DNA of 64,000 nucleotides from Hyphomicrobiales bacterium (GCA_900466475.1 UBMI01000002.1:186001-250000), one strand, 5' to 3'. Shown: positions 29,325-39,648, counted from the first letter of the stretch. The notes: a model not told the origin generated them from the letters alone. A program made the numbers and translations.

Positions 29325-31997
29325 TCAGCGGTCGAGAATATCCCCGTCCGTGGGCACGAGAATCTCGCGTTTTCCGGCATGGTTGGCAGGGCCGATGATG
29401 CCCTCCTGCTCCATGCGTTCAATCAACGAAGCAGCACGATTATAACCGATGCCGAGCCTGCGCTGAACATAGGAAGTGGAGGCCTTTCCGTCGCGCAGGA
29501 CAATGGCAACGGCCTGATCGTAGGGATCCTCCGAATCGGCGAGATTTGCCGTGCCGGCCGGACCGCCACCATAATCACCATCTTCGTCGTCATCAGCAGT
29601 GATGGCATCGAGATATTGCGGCGAGCCCTGCGTCTTCAGATAGGAGACGATCTCTTCGACCTCGACGTCGGATACGAATGGACCATGGACGCGCTGGATG
29701 CGGCCGCCACCGGCCATGTAGAGCATGTCGCCCATGCCGAGCAGCTGCTCAGCACCCTGCTCGCCGAGGATCGTGCGGCTGTCGATCTTCGACGTGACCT
29801 GGAAGGAGATTCGGGTCGGGAAGTTCGCCTTGATCGTGCCGGTGATGACGTCGACCGACGGACGCTGCGTTGCCATGATGACGTGAATACCGGCCGCACG
29901 CGCCATCTGGGCAAGACGCTGCACGGCGCCTTCGATATCCTTGCCGGCGACCATCATCAGGTCGGCCATTTCGTCGATGATGACGACGATATAGGGCATC
30001 GGCTGCAGATCGAATTCCTCGGTCTCGTAGACTGCTTCGCCGGTCTGCCGGTCGAAGCCGGTCTGCACCGTGCGCGAGATCGTGTCCCCCTTGGCAAGTG
30101 CTTGCTCGACACGCGTATTGAAGCCGTCGATATTGCGAACGCCTATCTTCGACATCTTCTTGTAGCGCTCTTCCATCTCGCGGACGGTCCATTTGAGCGC
30201 GACGACAGCCTTTTTGGGATCGGTGACGACAGGCGAAAGCAGATGCGGAATGCCGTCATAGACGGAGAGTTCGAGCATCTTCGGGTCGATCATGATAAGG
30301 CGGCACTGCTCCGGCGTCATGCGGTAGAGCAGCGACAGGATCATCGTGTTGATAGCGACCGATTTACCTGAACCGGTGGTGCCGGCAACGAGCAGATGCG
30401 GCATTTTCGCGAGATCGGCGATCACGGCCTCGCCGCCGATCGTCTTGCCGAGCGCCATGGCGAGCTTCGCCTTGGAGCTTTCGAAATCACTCGAGGCAAT
30501 GAGCTCGCGCAGATAGACGGTCTCGCGTGACTGGTTTGGCAGTTCGATGCCGATCGCATTGCGGCCCGGCACGACGGCAACGCGGGCGGCAATCGCGCTC
30601 ATCGAGCGGGCGATGTCGTCGGCAAGACCGATGACCCGGGATGACTTGATGCCGGGTGCCGGTTCCAGTTCGTAGAGCGTGACGACGGGGCCGGGGCGAA
30701 CGTGGATGATCTCGCCCTTGACGCCGAAATCCTCGAGCACGCCCTCCAGCATGCGGGCATTCTGCTCCAACGCATCAGCCGAGAGTGTGGAATCGCGCAC
30801 CACGTTCTTCGGCTCGGCAAGCAGATGCATGGAGGGAAGCTGGAAGCCCTCCGGCCGGATGAACGAGCCTTGCGCCTCGCGTTCGACGCGGGCGCCGGGC
30901 TTCGGACGAGATGAAGCGGGAATGACGCGCGGCTCGGGTTTGCCGGCCGATTTGGCCGGCGCGCGGATCATCCAGTCGTCATCATCGTCATCAGGCAGGA
31001 TATCGGCCGGACGCGGAGGCAAGTCGGTATCGAACGGCGGATCGTCATCCTCGTCCTCATCGTCGTTCAGCGAGATGGAAGGCGCTGAAACGACGCGGCG
31101 GGCGGATACGGCACGCGGCTCCATGGAAGGATCCGTGCGCTCGCCACGCGCTGCGGGCTTGGCGCGCACCGGTTCGTTCAACGTGCCGAATTCGTCATCG
31201 TTGAAATCATAGGGCGATTCGAAATCGCTCTGGCGCCGCTTGCGCGGTCCCATGCCGAAGAGCCGCCGGAGGCGCGCCTGGTTCATATACCAGGCATGCG
31301 TCATGGCACCGCTAAAGGCCATCCAGCGGGATCCATCGTCGTCCTCATCCTCGTCGCCGACGACGCGCACCTTGCTGCGCGTATCGACATAATCCTCTTC
31401 TTCGTCCTCTTCATCGAGCTCGCTGCGGCCGACGATACCGGCCGCAAAGAGCATCATCCACGCAGTCGGGACAGAGAAGATGCAGCCGATGGCAGTTGCG
31501 AAGACACCGGTCGGATAGGCGCCGACGAAGAGTGCCGGAAAACGCAGGATCATGTCACCGATGACACCGCCGATGCCATTCGGGATCGGCCAGGTGAGCG
31601 GCGGTGGAAAACAACCGATGACGGCTGAGGAAAGCACGGTGCCGAGAAGCCAGGCGCCGGCGCGCGCCGGAATGCGGCTGATGCGACGGCCGGAAATCAG
31701 CGCCAGCGCCCAGGCGACGATCGGCAGCATCGAAACGACACTGGCAAGCCCAAGGAATTGCATGGCGACATCCGCAAAGGCAGCGCCGCTATAACCGAGA
31801 ATGTTGGTCGGCAGGTTGCCGGTGGCGTAGGAATAGCTGGGATCGGTGACGTTCCATGTCGCAAGCGCTGCGACCGCGAGCGCCAAGACGAGGAAGACCG
31901 CAAAGCCGGCGAGAGCCTGGATCTGTCGCAGCATGAATGCCGAGAAGGAGAACCGGTCAGGACGGCCGTCCATCGCCGGCGACGTGCTTCTTGCCAT
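29325..31997 (-). CDS. ftsK: DNA translocase FtsK
   Basis: FtsK anchors at the septum and pumps DNA towards dif for XerCD resolution. The 890-residue protein has four or five N-terminal membrane helices (to about residue 200) and a Pro/Asp/Glu-rich linker with long acidic runs. The RecA-like motor follows, with Walker [13 protein letters not shown] and Walker B in [12 protein letters not shown]. The C-terminal gamma winged helix (about residues 820-885), with [19 protein letters not shown], reads KOPS sites. lolA follows. Confidence 0.96.
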   Translation of the reverse strand: MARSTSPAMDGRPDRFSFSAFMLRQIQALAGFAVFLVLALAVAALATWNVTDPSYSYATGNLPTNILGYSGAAFADVAMQFLGLASVVSMLPIVAWALALISGRRISRIPARAGAWLLGTVLSSAVIGCFPPPLTWPIPNGIGGVIGDMILRFPALFVGAYPTGVFATAIGCIFSVPTAWMMLFAAGIVGRSELDEEDEEEDYVDTRSKVRVVGDEDEDDDGSRWMAFSGAMTHAWYMNQARLRRLFGMGPRKRRQSDFESPYDFNDDEFGTLNEPVRAKPAARGERTDPSMEPRAVSARRVVSAPSISLNDDEDEDDDPPFDTDLPPRPADILPDDDDDDWMIRAPAKSAGKPEPRVIPASSRPKPGARVEREAQGSFIRPEGFQLPSMHLLAEPKNVVRDSTLSADALEQNARMLEGVLEDFGVKGEIIHVRPGPVVTLYELEPAPGIKSSRVIGLADDIARSMSAIAARVAVVPGRNAIGIELPNQSRETVYLRELIASSDFESSKAKLAMALGKTIGGEAVIADLAKMPHLLVAGTTGSGKSVAINTMILSLLYRMTPEQCRLIMIDPKMLELSVYDGIPHLLSPVVTDPKKAVVALKWTVREMEERYKKMSKIGVRNIDGFNTRVEQALAKGDTISRTVQTGFDRQTGEAVYETEEFDLQPMPYIVVIIDEMADLMMVAGKDIEGAVQRLAQMARAAGIHVIMATQRPSVDVITGTIKANFPTRISFQVTSKIDSRTILGEQGAEQLLGMGDMLYMAGGGRIQRVHGPFVSDVEVEEIVSYLKTQGSPQYLDAITADDDEDGDYGGGPAGTANLADSEDPYDQAVAIVLRDGKASTSYVQRRLGIGYNRAASLIERMEQEGIIGPANHAGKREILVPTDGDILDR

Positions 31998-32121
31998 ATG
32001 TCAAACCCGTCCAATGCCTGGGGGCACGCGAATCGCCAATGCTTCGCTGCGCCAAATGCGTCCGCTCTACCTAATCAAAGTAGGGTTAAAGCGATGTTAA
32101 CCATGCATATGCCGGATCGCT

Positions 32122-32158
32122 AAAAAGAAAAGGGCCCGAACCTTGAGAGGTCCGGGCC
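32122..32158 (-). terminator. Rho-independent terminator of glnK-amtB
   Basis: On the reverse strand an 11-bp stem (GGCCCGGACCT/AGGTTCGGGCC, one G-T pair) with loop CTCA is followed by CTTTTCTTTTTA. It lies about 78 bases past the amtB stop. Confidence 0.88.
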
Positions 32159-32235
32159 AAGAGCGGCTTATGGTTAGATAGGCCGCGACGGGCTGTTCGG
32201 CGGCGCCGTTGTGCCGGGCGCCGCAAACCCTTTGA

Positions 32236-33669
32236 TTAGGCGTGATAGGCAGCTTCGCCGTGCGTTGCGAGGTCAAGACCTTCGCGCTCGGCTTCGACCG
32301 AAACGCGCAGCCCGATAATGACATCGACGACCTTGTAGAGGATCGCAGAGCCAATGCCCGACCACAGGAGCGTGACCACAACGCCCTGAAGCTGCTTGAA
32401 TACCTGAGCTCCGGTGCCAAGATAGGTTGCCGCAAAGTCCGGTGTCCCATAGTCAACGATACCAGCGCCGCCGAGAGCCGGGTTGACGAGAATGCCGGTG
32501 CCGATGGCGCCAAAGATGCCGCCAACGCAATGGACGCCGAAGACATCGAGCGAGTCGTCATAGTTGAACTTGTTCTTCACGACATCGACGAAGAAGTAGC
32601 AGACCGGCGAGACGATGAGGCCAAGAACGATCGAACCCATCGGACCGGCAAAACCGGCTGCCGGGGTGACGGCGACGAGACCGGCGACGGCACCAGAAGC
32701 AGCACCGAGCATGGAAGCCTTGCCGCGAGAGAAGCTTTCAACAATGCACCAGGAAACAGCGGCAGCAGCCGTTGCGACGAAGGTGTTGATCATGGCGAGC
32801 GATGCATAGCCGTTGGCTTCTAGGTTGGAGCCGGCGTTGAAACCGAACCAGCCGACCCACAGGAGCGAGGCACCAACCATGGTCAGGGTCATGGAGTGCG
32901 GAGCCATGATTTCCTTCTTATAGCCCGTGCGCTTGCCGAGCATGATAGCGCCGACGAGGCCAGCGATACCGGCATTGATGTGAACGACCGTGCCACCTGC
33001 GAAGTCGATCGCGCCAAGCGAGTAAATGAAGCCAGCCGGAGCAGTGTAAGCGCTCGGACCGCCCCAGAACCAGACCATATGCGCCATCGGGAAGTAGACG
33101 AAGGTGACCCACAGGATGACGAAGAGCATGACAGCCGAGAACTTGATACGCTCGGCGAACGCGCCGACGATCAGGGCCGGCGTGATGCAGGCGAAGGTCA
33201 TCTGGAAGCAGATGAAGGTGAGTTCCGGAATGGCTACACCCTTCGTGAAGGTTTCAGCCAGCGAAGACGGTGTGACGCCGGCCAGGAAAGCCTTGGAGAA
33301 GCCGCCGACGAAGCTGTTCAGCGAGCCGCCATCGGTGAAGGCGAGCGAATAGCCGTATGTGACCCAGATGATCATGACGACAGCCGTGATCATGAAGACC
33401 TGCATGAGCACCGACAGCATGTTCTTGGCGCGGACGAGACCGCCGTAGAACAGCGCAAGGCCCGGGATGGTCATCAGCAGAACGAGCACCGTGGAGATGA
33501 GCATCCACGTATTGTCGCCCTTATCCATCGTCATGGCCGGAGCAGCAGCGGCTGCAGCATCGGCGGCGGCCGGGGCGGCTTCCTGCGCGAAAGCGACGAC
33601 CGGCGCCAGGAGGGCGGCCGAAAGGGCGCCTATCCGTGCGATGTTGGAGGAAAACTTCGAAATTGACAT
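32236..33669 (-). CDS. amtB: Ammonium transporter AmtB
   Basis: AmtB conducts ammonium across the inner membrane under nitrogen limitation. The protein has 477 residues from the ATG at 33669, which has AGGAG upstream. An N-terminal signal-like helix and an Ala-rich stretch come before eleven predicted membrane helices. Family motifs include NTWMLISTVLVLLMTIPGLA, FGGPSAYTAPAGF and DFAGGTVVHINAGIAGLVGA, with the pore histidines in VVHINAG and VFGVHCVGG. The frame is open upstream into glnK, but that is a shadow. It is co-transcribed with glnK, 28 bases upstream. Confidence 0.96.
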   Translation of the reverse strand: MSISKFSSNIARIGALSAALLAPVVAFAQEAAPAAADAAAAAAPAMTMDKGDNTWMLISTVLVLLMTIPGLALFYGGLVRAKNMLSVLMQVFMITAVVMIIWVTYGYSLAFTDGGSLNSFVGGFSKAFLAGVTPSSLAETFTKGVAIPELTFICFQMTFACITPALIVGAFAERIKFSAVMLFVILWVTFVYFPMAHMVWFWGGPSAYTAPAGFIYSLGAIDFAGGTVVHINAGIAGLVGAIMLGKRTGYKKEIMAPHSMTLTMVGASLLWVGWFGFNAGSNLEANGYASLAMINTFVATAAAAVSWCIVESFSRGKASMLGAASGAVAGLVAVTPAAGFAGPMGSIVLGLIVSPVCYFFVDVVKNKFNYDDSLDVFGVHCVGGIFGAIGTGILVNPALGGAGIVDYGTPDFAATYLGTGAQVFKQLQGVVVTLLWSGIGSAILYKVVDVIIGLRVSVEAEREGLDLATHGEAAYHA

Positions 33670-33697
33670 TGGAAATGGCTCCTTGATCTGCCGTTCT

Positions 33698-34054
<357 letters not shown>

Positions 34055-34122
34055 TTATCCTCGGCGCGGAGCCGACTCTCCTTGCCGCTGACGGTTTCCT
34101 GACCAGCGACCGGCGATAGACA

Positions 34123-34138
34123 TTCAAAGGGCGTGCCA
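34123..34138 (-). promoter_or_regulatory. Sigma-54 (RpoN) promoter of glnK-amtB
   Basis: On the reverse strand TGGCACG-CCCT-TTGAA matches the -24/-12 consensus TGGCACG-N4-TTGCA, with the correct 10-base distance and one deviation (GA for GC at -12). It is 87 bases upstream of the glnK ATG. Confidence 0.75.
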
Positions 34139-34223
34139 GATTCGTGACAACTACATAAGTTATTGAAATATAAAGACTATAATTGAAGACGCCAATAAAC
34201 AGGCAAATGATTGGCCAATAAGC

Positions 34224-34259
34224 GCACAAATAATGTGCAAATTTATAAATATGCACATT
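34224..34259 (-). promoter_or_regulatory. NtrC-type binding sites upstream of glnK
   Basis: GCAC-N7-GTGC at 34224-34238 fits the NtrC consensus. The same GTGC arm also forms an inverted repeat AATGTGCA-N12-TGCACATT (34232-34259). The sites are about 90-120 bases upstream of the sigma-54 element, a usual enhancer distance, and lie at the very end of the preceding tesB gene. Confidence 0.6.
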
Positions 34260-34261
34260 AT

Positions 34262-35146
34262 TTATTCATTTGCCTTTTTCCGAATCAGGCCCTCCTGCGC
34301 CACCGACGCGATCAGGACACCGGATCGGGTAAACAGGCTGCCGCGGGTCAATCCCCGTGCGCCCGAAGCCGACGGACTGTCCTGCGTGTAGAGCAGCCAG
34401 TCATCGAGCTTGTCGGGACGGTGGAACCACATGGCATGGTCGAGACTCGCAACCTGCAGGTTCTGGTCGAAGATGGACGTTCCGTGGGCATGCAGCGATG
34501 CATCAAGCAGCGTCATGTCCGAGAGATAGGCAAGCACCGCAGCCTGATAGAGCCTGCTGTCCGGCACCGGCCCGGTGGCGCGAACCCAGACGTCCTGCCG
34601 CGGTTCGAGCTTCTCACGCGTAAAATAGTGCTTGAGCGAGACCGGACGGATTTCGATAGGCCTTTCTCGCTCCCAATATTTTCGCACCGCCGCCGGAGCG
34701 TGAGCAAGATACTGCTCCTTGATCTGCTGTTCTCCGAGCAGCGTTTCCGGCATCGGTACAGGCGGCATCGGGATCTGGTGGTCGAATCCCGGCTCCTCCA
34801 CCTGGAATGAGGCAGAGAGCGCGAAGATCGCCTTGCCGTGCTGGATCGCGACGGCCCGGCGTGTGTTGAAGCTCGCCCCATCCCGGATGCGCTCGACCTG
34901 GTAGATGATCGGCACGGAGGGGTCGCCGGGACGCATGAAATAGGCATGCAGCGAGTGAATGAACCGGTCGCCGTCCACAGTGCGCTGCGCCGCCATCAGC
35001 GCCTGTGCGATCACCTGCCCGCCAAACACCCGCTGCCACCCCACCTGCGGGCTACGGCCGCGGAAGATATCGACCTCGATCGGCTCGATATCGAGCGTCG
35101 AAATCAATGTTTCCATGGCGGTGGACTTGCCCGTTTGCTCCGTCAT
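34262..35146 (-). CDS. tesB: Acyl-CoA thioesterase II
   Basis: TesB hydrolyses medium- and long-chain acyl-CoA in the cytosol. The protein has 294 residues from the ATG at 35146, which has GGGAG upstream. It is a double hot-dog fold with GRSPQVGWQRVFGGQVIAQA in the first half and SLDHAMWFHRPDKLDDWLLY in the second. The latter includes the catalytic Asp of the family. The open frame continues to 36109 through the antisense of the next gene, which is an artefact. It is divergent from the UbiH-type gene. Confidence 0.95.
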   Translation of the reverse strand: MTEQTGKSTAMETLISTLDIEPIEVDIFRGRSPQVGWQRVFGGQVIAQALMAAQRTVDGDRFIHSLHAYFMRPGDPSVPIIYQVERIRDGASFNTRRAVAIQHGKAIFALSASFQVEEPGFDHQIPMPPVPMPETLLGEQQIKEQYLAHAPAAVRKYWERERPIEIRPVSLKHYFTREKLEPRQDVWVRATGPVPDSRLYQAAVLAYLSDMTLLDASLHAHGTSIFDQNLQVASLDHAMWFHRPDKLDDWLLYTQDSPSASGARGLTRGSLFTRSGVLIASVAQEGLIRKKANE

Positions 35147-35230
35147 TTGTTCGGCTCCCGGCGGTAGGAAGTGGTAACCTGATGCTCTATATAGATCGCA
35201 TCTGATCGTAGAATGTAAGAGGAGCGCGCT

Positions 35231-36445
35231 ATGCTGGACATGCTGGTTGTAGGCGGAGGTTATGTCGGCCTGTCCGTGGCAGTGGCGGTCAAGCAGGCGG
35301 CGCCGCATCTCGCTGTCGCGGTCGTCGAGGCCGCTCCCGAACATGCCTGGAAGAAAGACATGCGCGCTTCCGCCATTATCGCGGCCGCGACAAAGATGCT
35401 CGAAGTCTTCGGCATCTGGGACGAGATCCAGCCAGAGGCTCAGCTGATCACCAAGATGATCGTGACAGATTCCAAGATGTCCGATCCTGTTCGCCCGATC
35501 TTCCTGACCTTCGACGGCGAAGTTGCCGAAGGCCGGCCCTTTGCCCACATGATCCCGAATGTCGTTATGGTCGGCGCGCTGCGCAGCGCCTGCGAGCGGC
35601 TCGGCGTCGAGATCCGCCATGGCCTGAGCGCCACCGGCCTGAAGACGAGCGATATCGATATCGAAGTCAGCCTGTCCGATGGCAGCGCGCTGCAATCGCG
35701 CCTGCTGGTTGCCTGCGACGGTGTACGTTCCAGGCTGCGCGATTTTGCCGGTATCAAGACAGTGACCTGGGAATACGGCCAATCCGGCATCGTCACCACC
35801 GTCGAGCACGAGCGCCCGCACCACGGCTGTGCCGAAGAACATTTCCTCCCATCCGGCCCCTTTGCCATACTGCCGCTGCGCAACAACCGCTCGTCGCTGG
35901 TCTGGACCGAGCGGACAAATGACGCAAACCGCCTTGTTGCCGCCGACGATCTGGTTTTCGAGGAGGAACTGGAACGCCGCTTCGGTCACAAACTCGGCCC
36001 CCTTAAGGTGGTCGGCGGCAAGCGCGCCTTCCCGCTTGGTCTCACGCTCGCCCGCTCCTTCGTCGCCCCGCGCTTTGCGCTTGCCGGCGATGCCGCACAC
36101 GGCATTCACCCGATCTCCGGCCAGGGTCTCAATCTCGGTTTCAAGGATGTGGCCGCCCTTGCTGAAACCATCGTGGAAGCTGATCGCCTTGGGCTAGATA
36201 TCGGCGCCATCAACATCCTGGAGCGTTACGAGAGCTGGCGCCGTTTCGACACGTTCCGCATGGGCGTCACGACTGACGTGTTGAACCGGCTGTTTTCCAA
36301 TGACGCGGCACCGATCCGCATCGCCCGCGATTTCGGCCTCGGCATTGTCGATCGCCTGCCCGGCCTGAAGTCCTTCTTCATCGGCCAAGCGGCAGGAACG
36401 ACTGCCAAGGACAATCCGAAGCTGCTCGCAGGTGAGGCGATCTAG
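35231..36445 (+). CDS. FAD-dependent UbiH/COQ6-family monooxygenase
   Basis: This 404-residue flavoprotein probably hydroxylates the ubiquinone ring. The dinucleotide motif is VVGGGYVGLSVAVAVKQ, the DG motif is ACDGVRSRLR, and the second FAD motif is FALAGDAAHGIHPISGQGLN, the UbiH/UbiF/COQ6 signature. GAGGAG precedes the ATG. Alphaproteobacteria use diverse sets of these enzymes (UbiH, UbiF, UbiL, UbiM), and I cannot tell from sequence alone which ring position is its target. Confidence 0.9.
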   Translation: MLDMLVVGGGYVGLSVAVAVKQAAPHLAVAVVEAAPEHAWKKDMRASAIIAAATKMLEVFGIWDEIQPEAQLITKMIVTDSKMSDPVRPIFLTFDGEVAEGRPFAHMIPNVVMVGALRSACERLGVEIRHGLSATGLKTSDIDIEVSLSDGSALQSRLLVACDGVRSRLRDFAGIKTVTWEYGQSGIVTTVEHERPHHGCAEEHFLPSGPFAILPLRNNRSSLVWTERTNDANRLVAADDLVFEEELERRFGHKLGPLKVVGGKRAFPLGLTLARSFVAPRFALAGDAAHGIHPISGQGLNLGFKDVAALAETIVEADRLGLDIGAINILERYESWRRFDTFRMGVTTDVLNRLFSNDAAPIRIARDFGLGIVDRLPGLKSFFIGQAAGTTAKDNPKLLAGEAI

Positions 36446-36454
36446 AGCTGAAGC

Positions 36455-36643
36455 TTAGTCTTCGAGGCTTCTGGCTTCCGAGACCAGCATGATCGGAATG
36501 CCGTCCCTGATCGGATAGGCAAGACGCGCCTTTTCCGAGACCAGCTCATTATGCTCGCGGTCGTAGGAAAGCCGCCCCTTGGTGAGCGGGCAGACGAGAA
36601 GTTCGAGAAGCTTGGGATCGACCCGACTGAGTTTTTCGTCCAT
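36455..36643 (-). CDS. Trm112/UPF0434 family protein
   Basis: This small 62-residue protein begins [20 protein letters not shown] and includes [20 protein letters not shown], the Trm112 family signature. Eukaryotic and archaeal members activate methyltransferases. Bacterial members are of unclear role. It retains only one of the zinc-binding cysteines of the family. It ends ten bases from the stop of the convergent UbiH-type gene and lies just downstream of the Lon-domain gene. Confidence 0.92.
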   Translation of the reverse strand: MDEKLSRVDPKLLELLVCPLTKGRLSYDREHNELVSEKARLAYPIRDGIPIMLVSEARSLED

Positions 36644-36651
36644 CCCGCCCT

Positions 36652-37323
36652 CTACTGCAGCACGGTATCGGAATCGCCGAAGACGCGGGCAAGCACGATT
36701 TCGGTGATGGCGATCAGGGTTTCCGCCCTTGTCTTGAGGTCCGGCGCTTCCAGCAGCGCCTGCTTTTCGGCCGGGCCGAATGGCGACATCATGGCGAGCG
36801 AATTGACGAGGGTAAGGTTGCTAGCCCGCTCCACGCTCTCCCAGTCCGCCTCGAGTTTGTTGGCGTCGAGATAGGCCTTGAAGGCCGTCAGCAGCGCGCC
36901 GCGGTCGACGGCTTCTTCTTCATTCTCGGCAGAAAGATCCGATATGAACGGCGCGATACGGAAGCTGCGGAACGGCTGGCCATGCGATCGCTCCTCCAGC
37001 AGCCGGAAGCGGCAGACGCCCGTTAGCGAGACGATATAACGCCCGTCACCGGTTTCGGCATAAGAGGTAATCCGGCCGAGGCAACCCACAGCCGCAAGCT
37101 CCGGAGCATGCGTCTTGTCTTCATGCTCGCCGTGTGCCGGCTGCACCATGCCGATCAGACGGTTTCCAGTCAGAGCGGAATCGAACATCGAAAGATAACG
37201 CGGCTCGAAGATATTGAGCGGCAACTGGCCGGCGGGCAGGAGAAGCGCGCCGGTCAAGGGAAAAACTGCAATTTCATCCGGTAGATCGCCGGGCTTCAGG
37301 TATCTCGCATTGCCGACTTGCAT
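36652..37323 (-). CDS. LON peptidase substrate-binding domain protein
   Basis: The 223-residue protein consists of a Lon N-terminal (LAN/PUA-like) domain with no ATPase or protease. It reads [30 protein letters not shown] and [20 protein letters not shown]. Free-standing Lon-N proteins are common in alphaproteobacteria and have no settled function. It lies between the CnoX-like thioredoxin gene (102 bases upstream) and Trm112 (eight bases downstream), probably one operon. Confidence 0.92.
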   Translation of the reverse strand: MQVGNARYLKPGDLPDEIAVFPLTGALLLPAGQLPLNIFEPRYLSMFDSALTGNRLIGMVQPAHGEHEDKTHAPELAAVGCLGRITSYAETGDGRYIVSLTGVCRFRLLEERSHGQPFRSFRIAPFISDLSAENEEEAVDRGALLTAFKAYLDANKLEADWESVERASNLTLVNSLAMMSPFGPAEKQALLEAPDLKTRAETLIAITEIVLARVFGDSDTVLQ

Positions 37324-37425
37324 GAAGACTAGTCCCGCACTCTTTCGGCGGGCGCATCTTCGGCGCCCGTCCTCACGAGAAATGTGGTGCCCTTGCGCAA
37401 AAACGCAAGGGTGGATGCGGCAAAC

Positions 37426-38397
37426 TCAGGAAAACAGGATCGAGGACAGCTTCCGGCGGGCAGAAACGGTCGCCGGGTCCTTGAAGCCCCAGACCTCGAA
37501 GAACTGCAGAAGCTGGCGACGCGCACCGTCATCATCGAAGGCACGATCCTTGCGCATGATGGTGAGGAGGTGTTCAGCCGCCTCCTCACGCCTGCCCTCT
37601 ACATTGAGGATCTTGGCAAGCTTCAGCCGAGCCTCGTGATGATCGGGGTTCGATGCCAGCTCGCGCTCCAGGGCGACGGGATCGCCGAGCTTGCGGGCCT
37701 CTTCGATCTGGTCGAGCTTCTTCAGGACCGCCTGGATTCCGGCATCCTTACCAAGCTCTTCCGGCAGCTCGCTCAGCATCTGGCGAGCCTCACCGTGCTG
37801 ATCGGCTGCGATCAGGCATTCGGCCATGCCGGCGAGAGCCTTGGCATTTTCCGGATCGGCCTGCATGACGGCACCATAAAGCTGGCCCGCTTCATTGATG
37901 TTTCCGGCAGCGAGCAATTCGCCAGCCTGCGTCAGATAAGCCTCGATCTCTGCGGTCTGGTCGGCATCCGCAGGACCTGCGAGCCGATCAATAAACTGGC
38001 GAACCTGGCTTTCGGGCACCGCACCCATGAAGCCGTCGGCCGGACGGCCGTTGACGAAGGCGATGACGGCCGGAATGGACTGGATGCCGAGCTGGCCAGC
38101 GATTGAGGGATGATCGTCGATGTTCATCTTGACCAGCTTGACGCGGCCCTGACCTTCATTGACGACCTTTTCCAGAACCGGCGTCAGCTGCTTGCACGGG
38201 CCGCACCATGGCGCCCAGAAATCGACCAGAACCGGCTGATTGCGCGATTCCTCTAGGACGTCCTTCCCGAAATTCGCCGTCGTCGTGTCCTTGATATGGC
38301 TGCCGCCCGCCTCAGGCTGGGATACTGCGCCATAACTTGCCGTTGCCGACATCTGGTTGCCGAAGGAACCGTTGTAAGGATTGTCGCTGCCGCTCAT
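37426..38397 (-). CDS. CnoX/YbbN-like thioredoxin with TPR domain
   Basis: The 323-residue protein has a thioredoxin domain (about residues 38-145) with intact active site WCGPCK, then a helical TPR-like half. That half includes LDQIEEARKLGDPVALEREL and EARLKLAKILNVEGRREEAAEHLL. E. coli YbbN (CnoX) is a chlorine-activated holdase that hands clients to GroEL and has lost one active-site cysteine. Here both cysteines are present, as in the Caulobacter protein. The protein is probably cytosolic. Confidence 0.92.
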   Translation of the reverse strand: MSGSDNPYNGSFGNQMSATASYGAVSQPEAGGSHIKDTTTANFGKDVLEESRNQPVLVDFWAPWCGPCKQLTPVLEKVVNEGQGRVKLVKMNIDDHPSIAGQLGIQSIPAVIAFVNGRPADGFMGAVPESQVRQFIDRLAGPADADQTAEIEAYLTQAGELLAAGNINEAGQLYGAVMQADPENAKALAGMAECLIAADQHGEARQMLSELPEELGKDAGIQAVLKKLDQIEEARKLGDPVALERELASNPDHHEARLKLAKILNVEGRREEAAEHLLTIMRKDRAFDDDGARRQLLQFFEVWGFKDPATVSARRKLSSILFS

Positions 38398-38453
38398 AGG
38401 TATCTCCCGCCGCGCCGATCTGCCGGCGTCTTTGATAGCGCTAAAATCGTATG

Positions 38454-38969
38454 TCAGGACGTCACTTTCAAGACAAGCGGCTTATGCCCTGTCGCTTCCA
38501 TGAATCGTATCAGATCGGCGCTGGCAATCGAAGTCGTCGCGTCATTGGAAAGCGGATGGCAGTTGATGATCTCGTCATGCATCAGATCCGCATCGAGCAC
38601 GAAAGTGACATCGTTGCCGGTATCGTTGATCGCGCCGAGCGCGGTGACAGCACCCGGAACGACGCCAAGATATTCCATCAGCTTCTCGGCCCTGCCGAAG
38701 GAGACCCGGCCGGAAGCGCCGATAAGAGTATGGACCTGCTTGAGGTCGACAACGGCATTTTCCTCCACCGTCAGCAGGAAATAACGATCCTTTTTGTCCT
38801 TCACGAACAGGTTCTTGGTATGGCCGCCCGGAATCTCGTCCCGCAGCGCCACCGATTCGGCCACCGTGAAGACAGGAGCATGGTCCTTGGTCGTGTGGGC
38901 GATGCCGAGACCGTCGAGAAAGGCGAGAAGATCCTGGCGAGTCCTAGGCTTGTTTTCGGTCATCGTCAT
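38454..38969 (-). CDS. Prolyl-tRNA editing protein (ProX/YbaK family)
   Basis: The 171-residue protein of the INS-superfamily edits mischarged tRNAs in trans, in this group probably Ala-tRNA(Pro). It has the motifs GHTKNLFVKDKKDRYFLL, SGRVSFGRAEKLMEYLG and PGAVTALGAIND. Two ATGs, at 38969 and 38963, are both possible starts. The gene is monocistronic, upstream of the thioredoxin gene on the same strand. Confidence 0.88.
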   Translation of the reverse strand: MTMTENKPRTRQDLLAFLDGLGIAHTTKDHAPVFTVAESVALRDEIPGGHTKNLFVKDKKDRYFLLTVEENAVVDLKQVHTLIGASGRVSFGRAEKLMEYLGVVPGAVTALGAINDTGNDVTFVLDADLMHDEIINCHPLSNDATTSIASADLIRFMEATGHKPLVLKVTS

Positions 38970-39221
38970 TCCGTCAGACAGGAGAAAAGCAGATTGGACT
39001 GTCTGCTTACGTCCGCCTCATGCGCTTGGCAATCATCAGGACCGACGCTTTGCCCTGCATTCGCGGCGTTTTCGAAGCCTGTTTTCCACCGCCAGAACTT
39101 TTCTTCGTTTTTCCGTCATTTCCCTGTTGCATTTGAAAATCGTTTGGGCGATATAGCGCCCGTCGCCGCAAGGTGGCGCCCACGGTCCGCTACTTACTAC
39201 CCCGGACCGGTGCGGATTTGA

Positions 39222-39296
39222 GCGGGTGTAGCTCAGGGGTAGAGCACAACCTTGCCAAGGTTGGGGTCGAGGGTTCGAATCCCTTCGCCCGCTCCA
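39222..39296 (+). tRNA. tRNA-Gly(GCC)
   Basis: The gene is a full cloverleaf of 75 bases including an encoded CCA. The acceptor arms are GCGGGTG/CGCCCGC, the anticodon stem-loop is AACCTTGCCAAGGTT with GCC at 39254-39256, and the T arm contains GGTTCGAATCC. Its 3' end is the border between core genes and the accessory-looking region that follows, but I saw no second copy of the 3' end nearby. Confidence 0.97.
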
Positions 39297-39648
39297 GTTT
39301 CTCCTTTTACGTCAGTAAGTGCTGTTGCGTCACATGATCTTGTGATGCATCACGGGTGCATCCGGTATTTTCATCACCCGGCGGTCCGCTTCTGCCTTCG
39401 TGAGATACTGGCGACGCCGATCTCCCTGACAGCATCCGGCCAAATCACTCCTCATCGCGTTATCGACTATCGCTCCCGGTACAAGTTGCGGCGCCCGATT
39501 GATCTTACTCAATGCAAACCACGCCAGTATCTGGCTAGGTTTTCCTGGTGTTGGCGAATGAGGTCCACATCGTTCGGCCTCGAGAGGCGTTGCAGACATT
39601 TTTGCCAGATCGCCGAGATGAGTTTAATGTAGCCGGAGCTAGATCGAC
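39297..39648. other. 352-base intergenic region between tRNA-Gly and the CBS-BON gene
   Basis: No gene is convincing here. It contains overlapping palindromes at 39331-39354 (TCACA-N6-TGTGA, then GTGATGCATCAC) and a FixK/FNR-like box at 39499-39512. No terminator follows the tRNA. Confidence 0.6.
39499..39512 (+). promoter_or_regulatory. FixK/FnrN-type anaerobox upstream of the CBS-BON gene
   Basis: TTGATCTTACTCAA matches TTGAT-N4-ATCAA at nine of ten fixed bases. It is 137 bases upstream of the CBS-BON start, so a class II promoter would start near 39546. Confidence 0.55.

Noticed and set aside
35147..36109. Apparent N-terminal extension of tesB across the UbiH-type gene
   Set aside because: The extension is antisense to a real gene; normal TesB length begins at the ATG with GGGAG at 35146.
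39222..39296. tRNA-Gly as attachment site of an integrated element
   Set aside because: No integrase gene and no second copy of the tRNA 3' end seen; kept only as a possible border in the findings.
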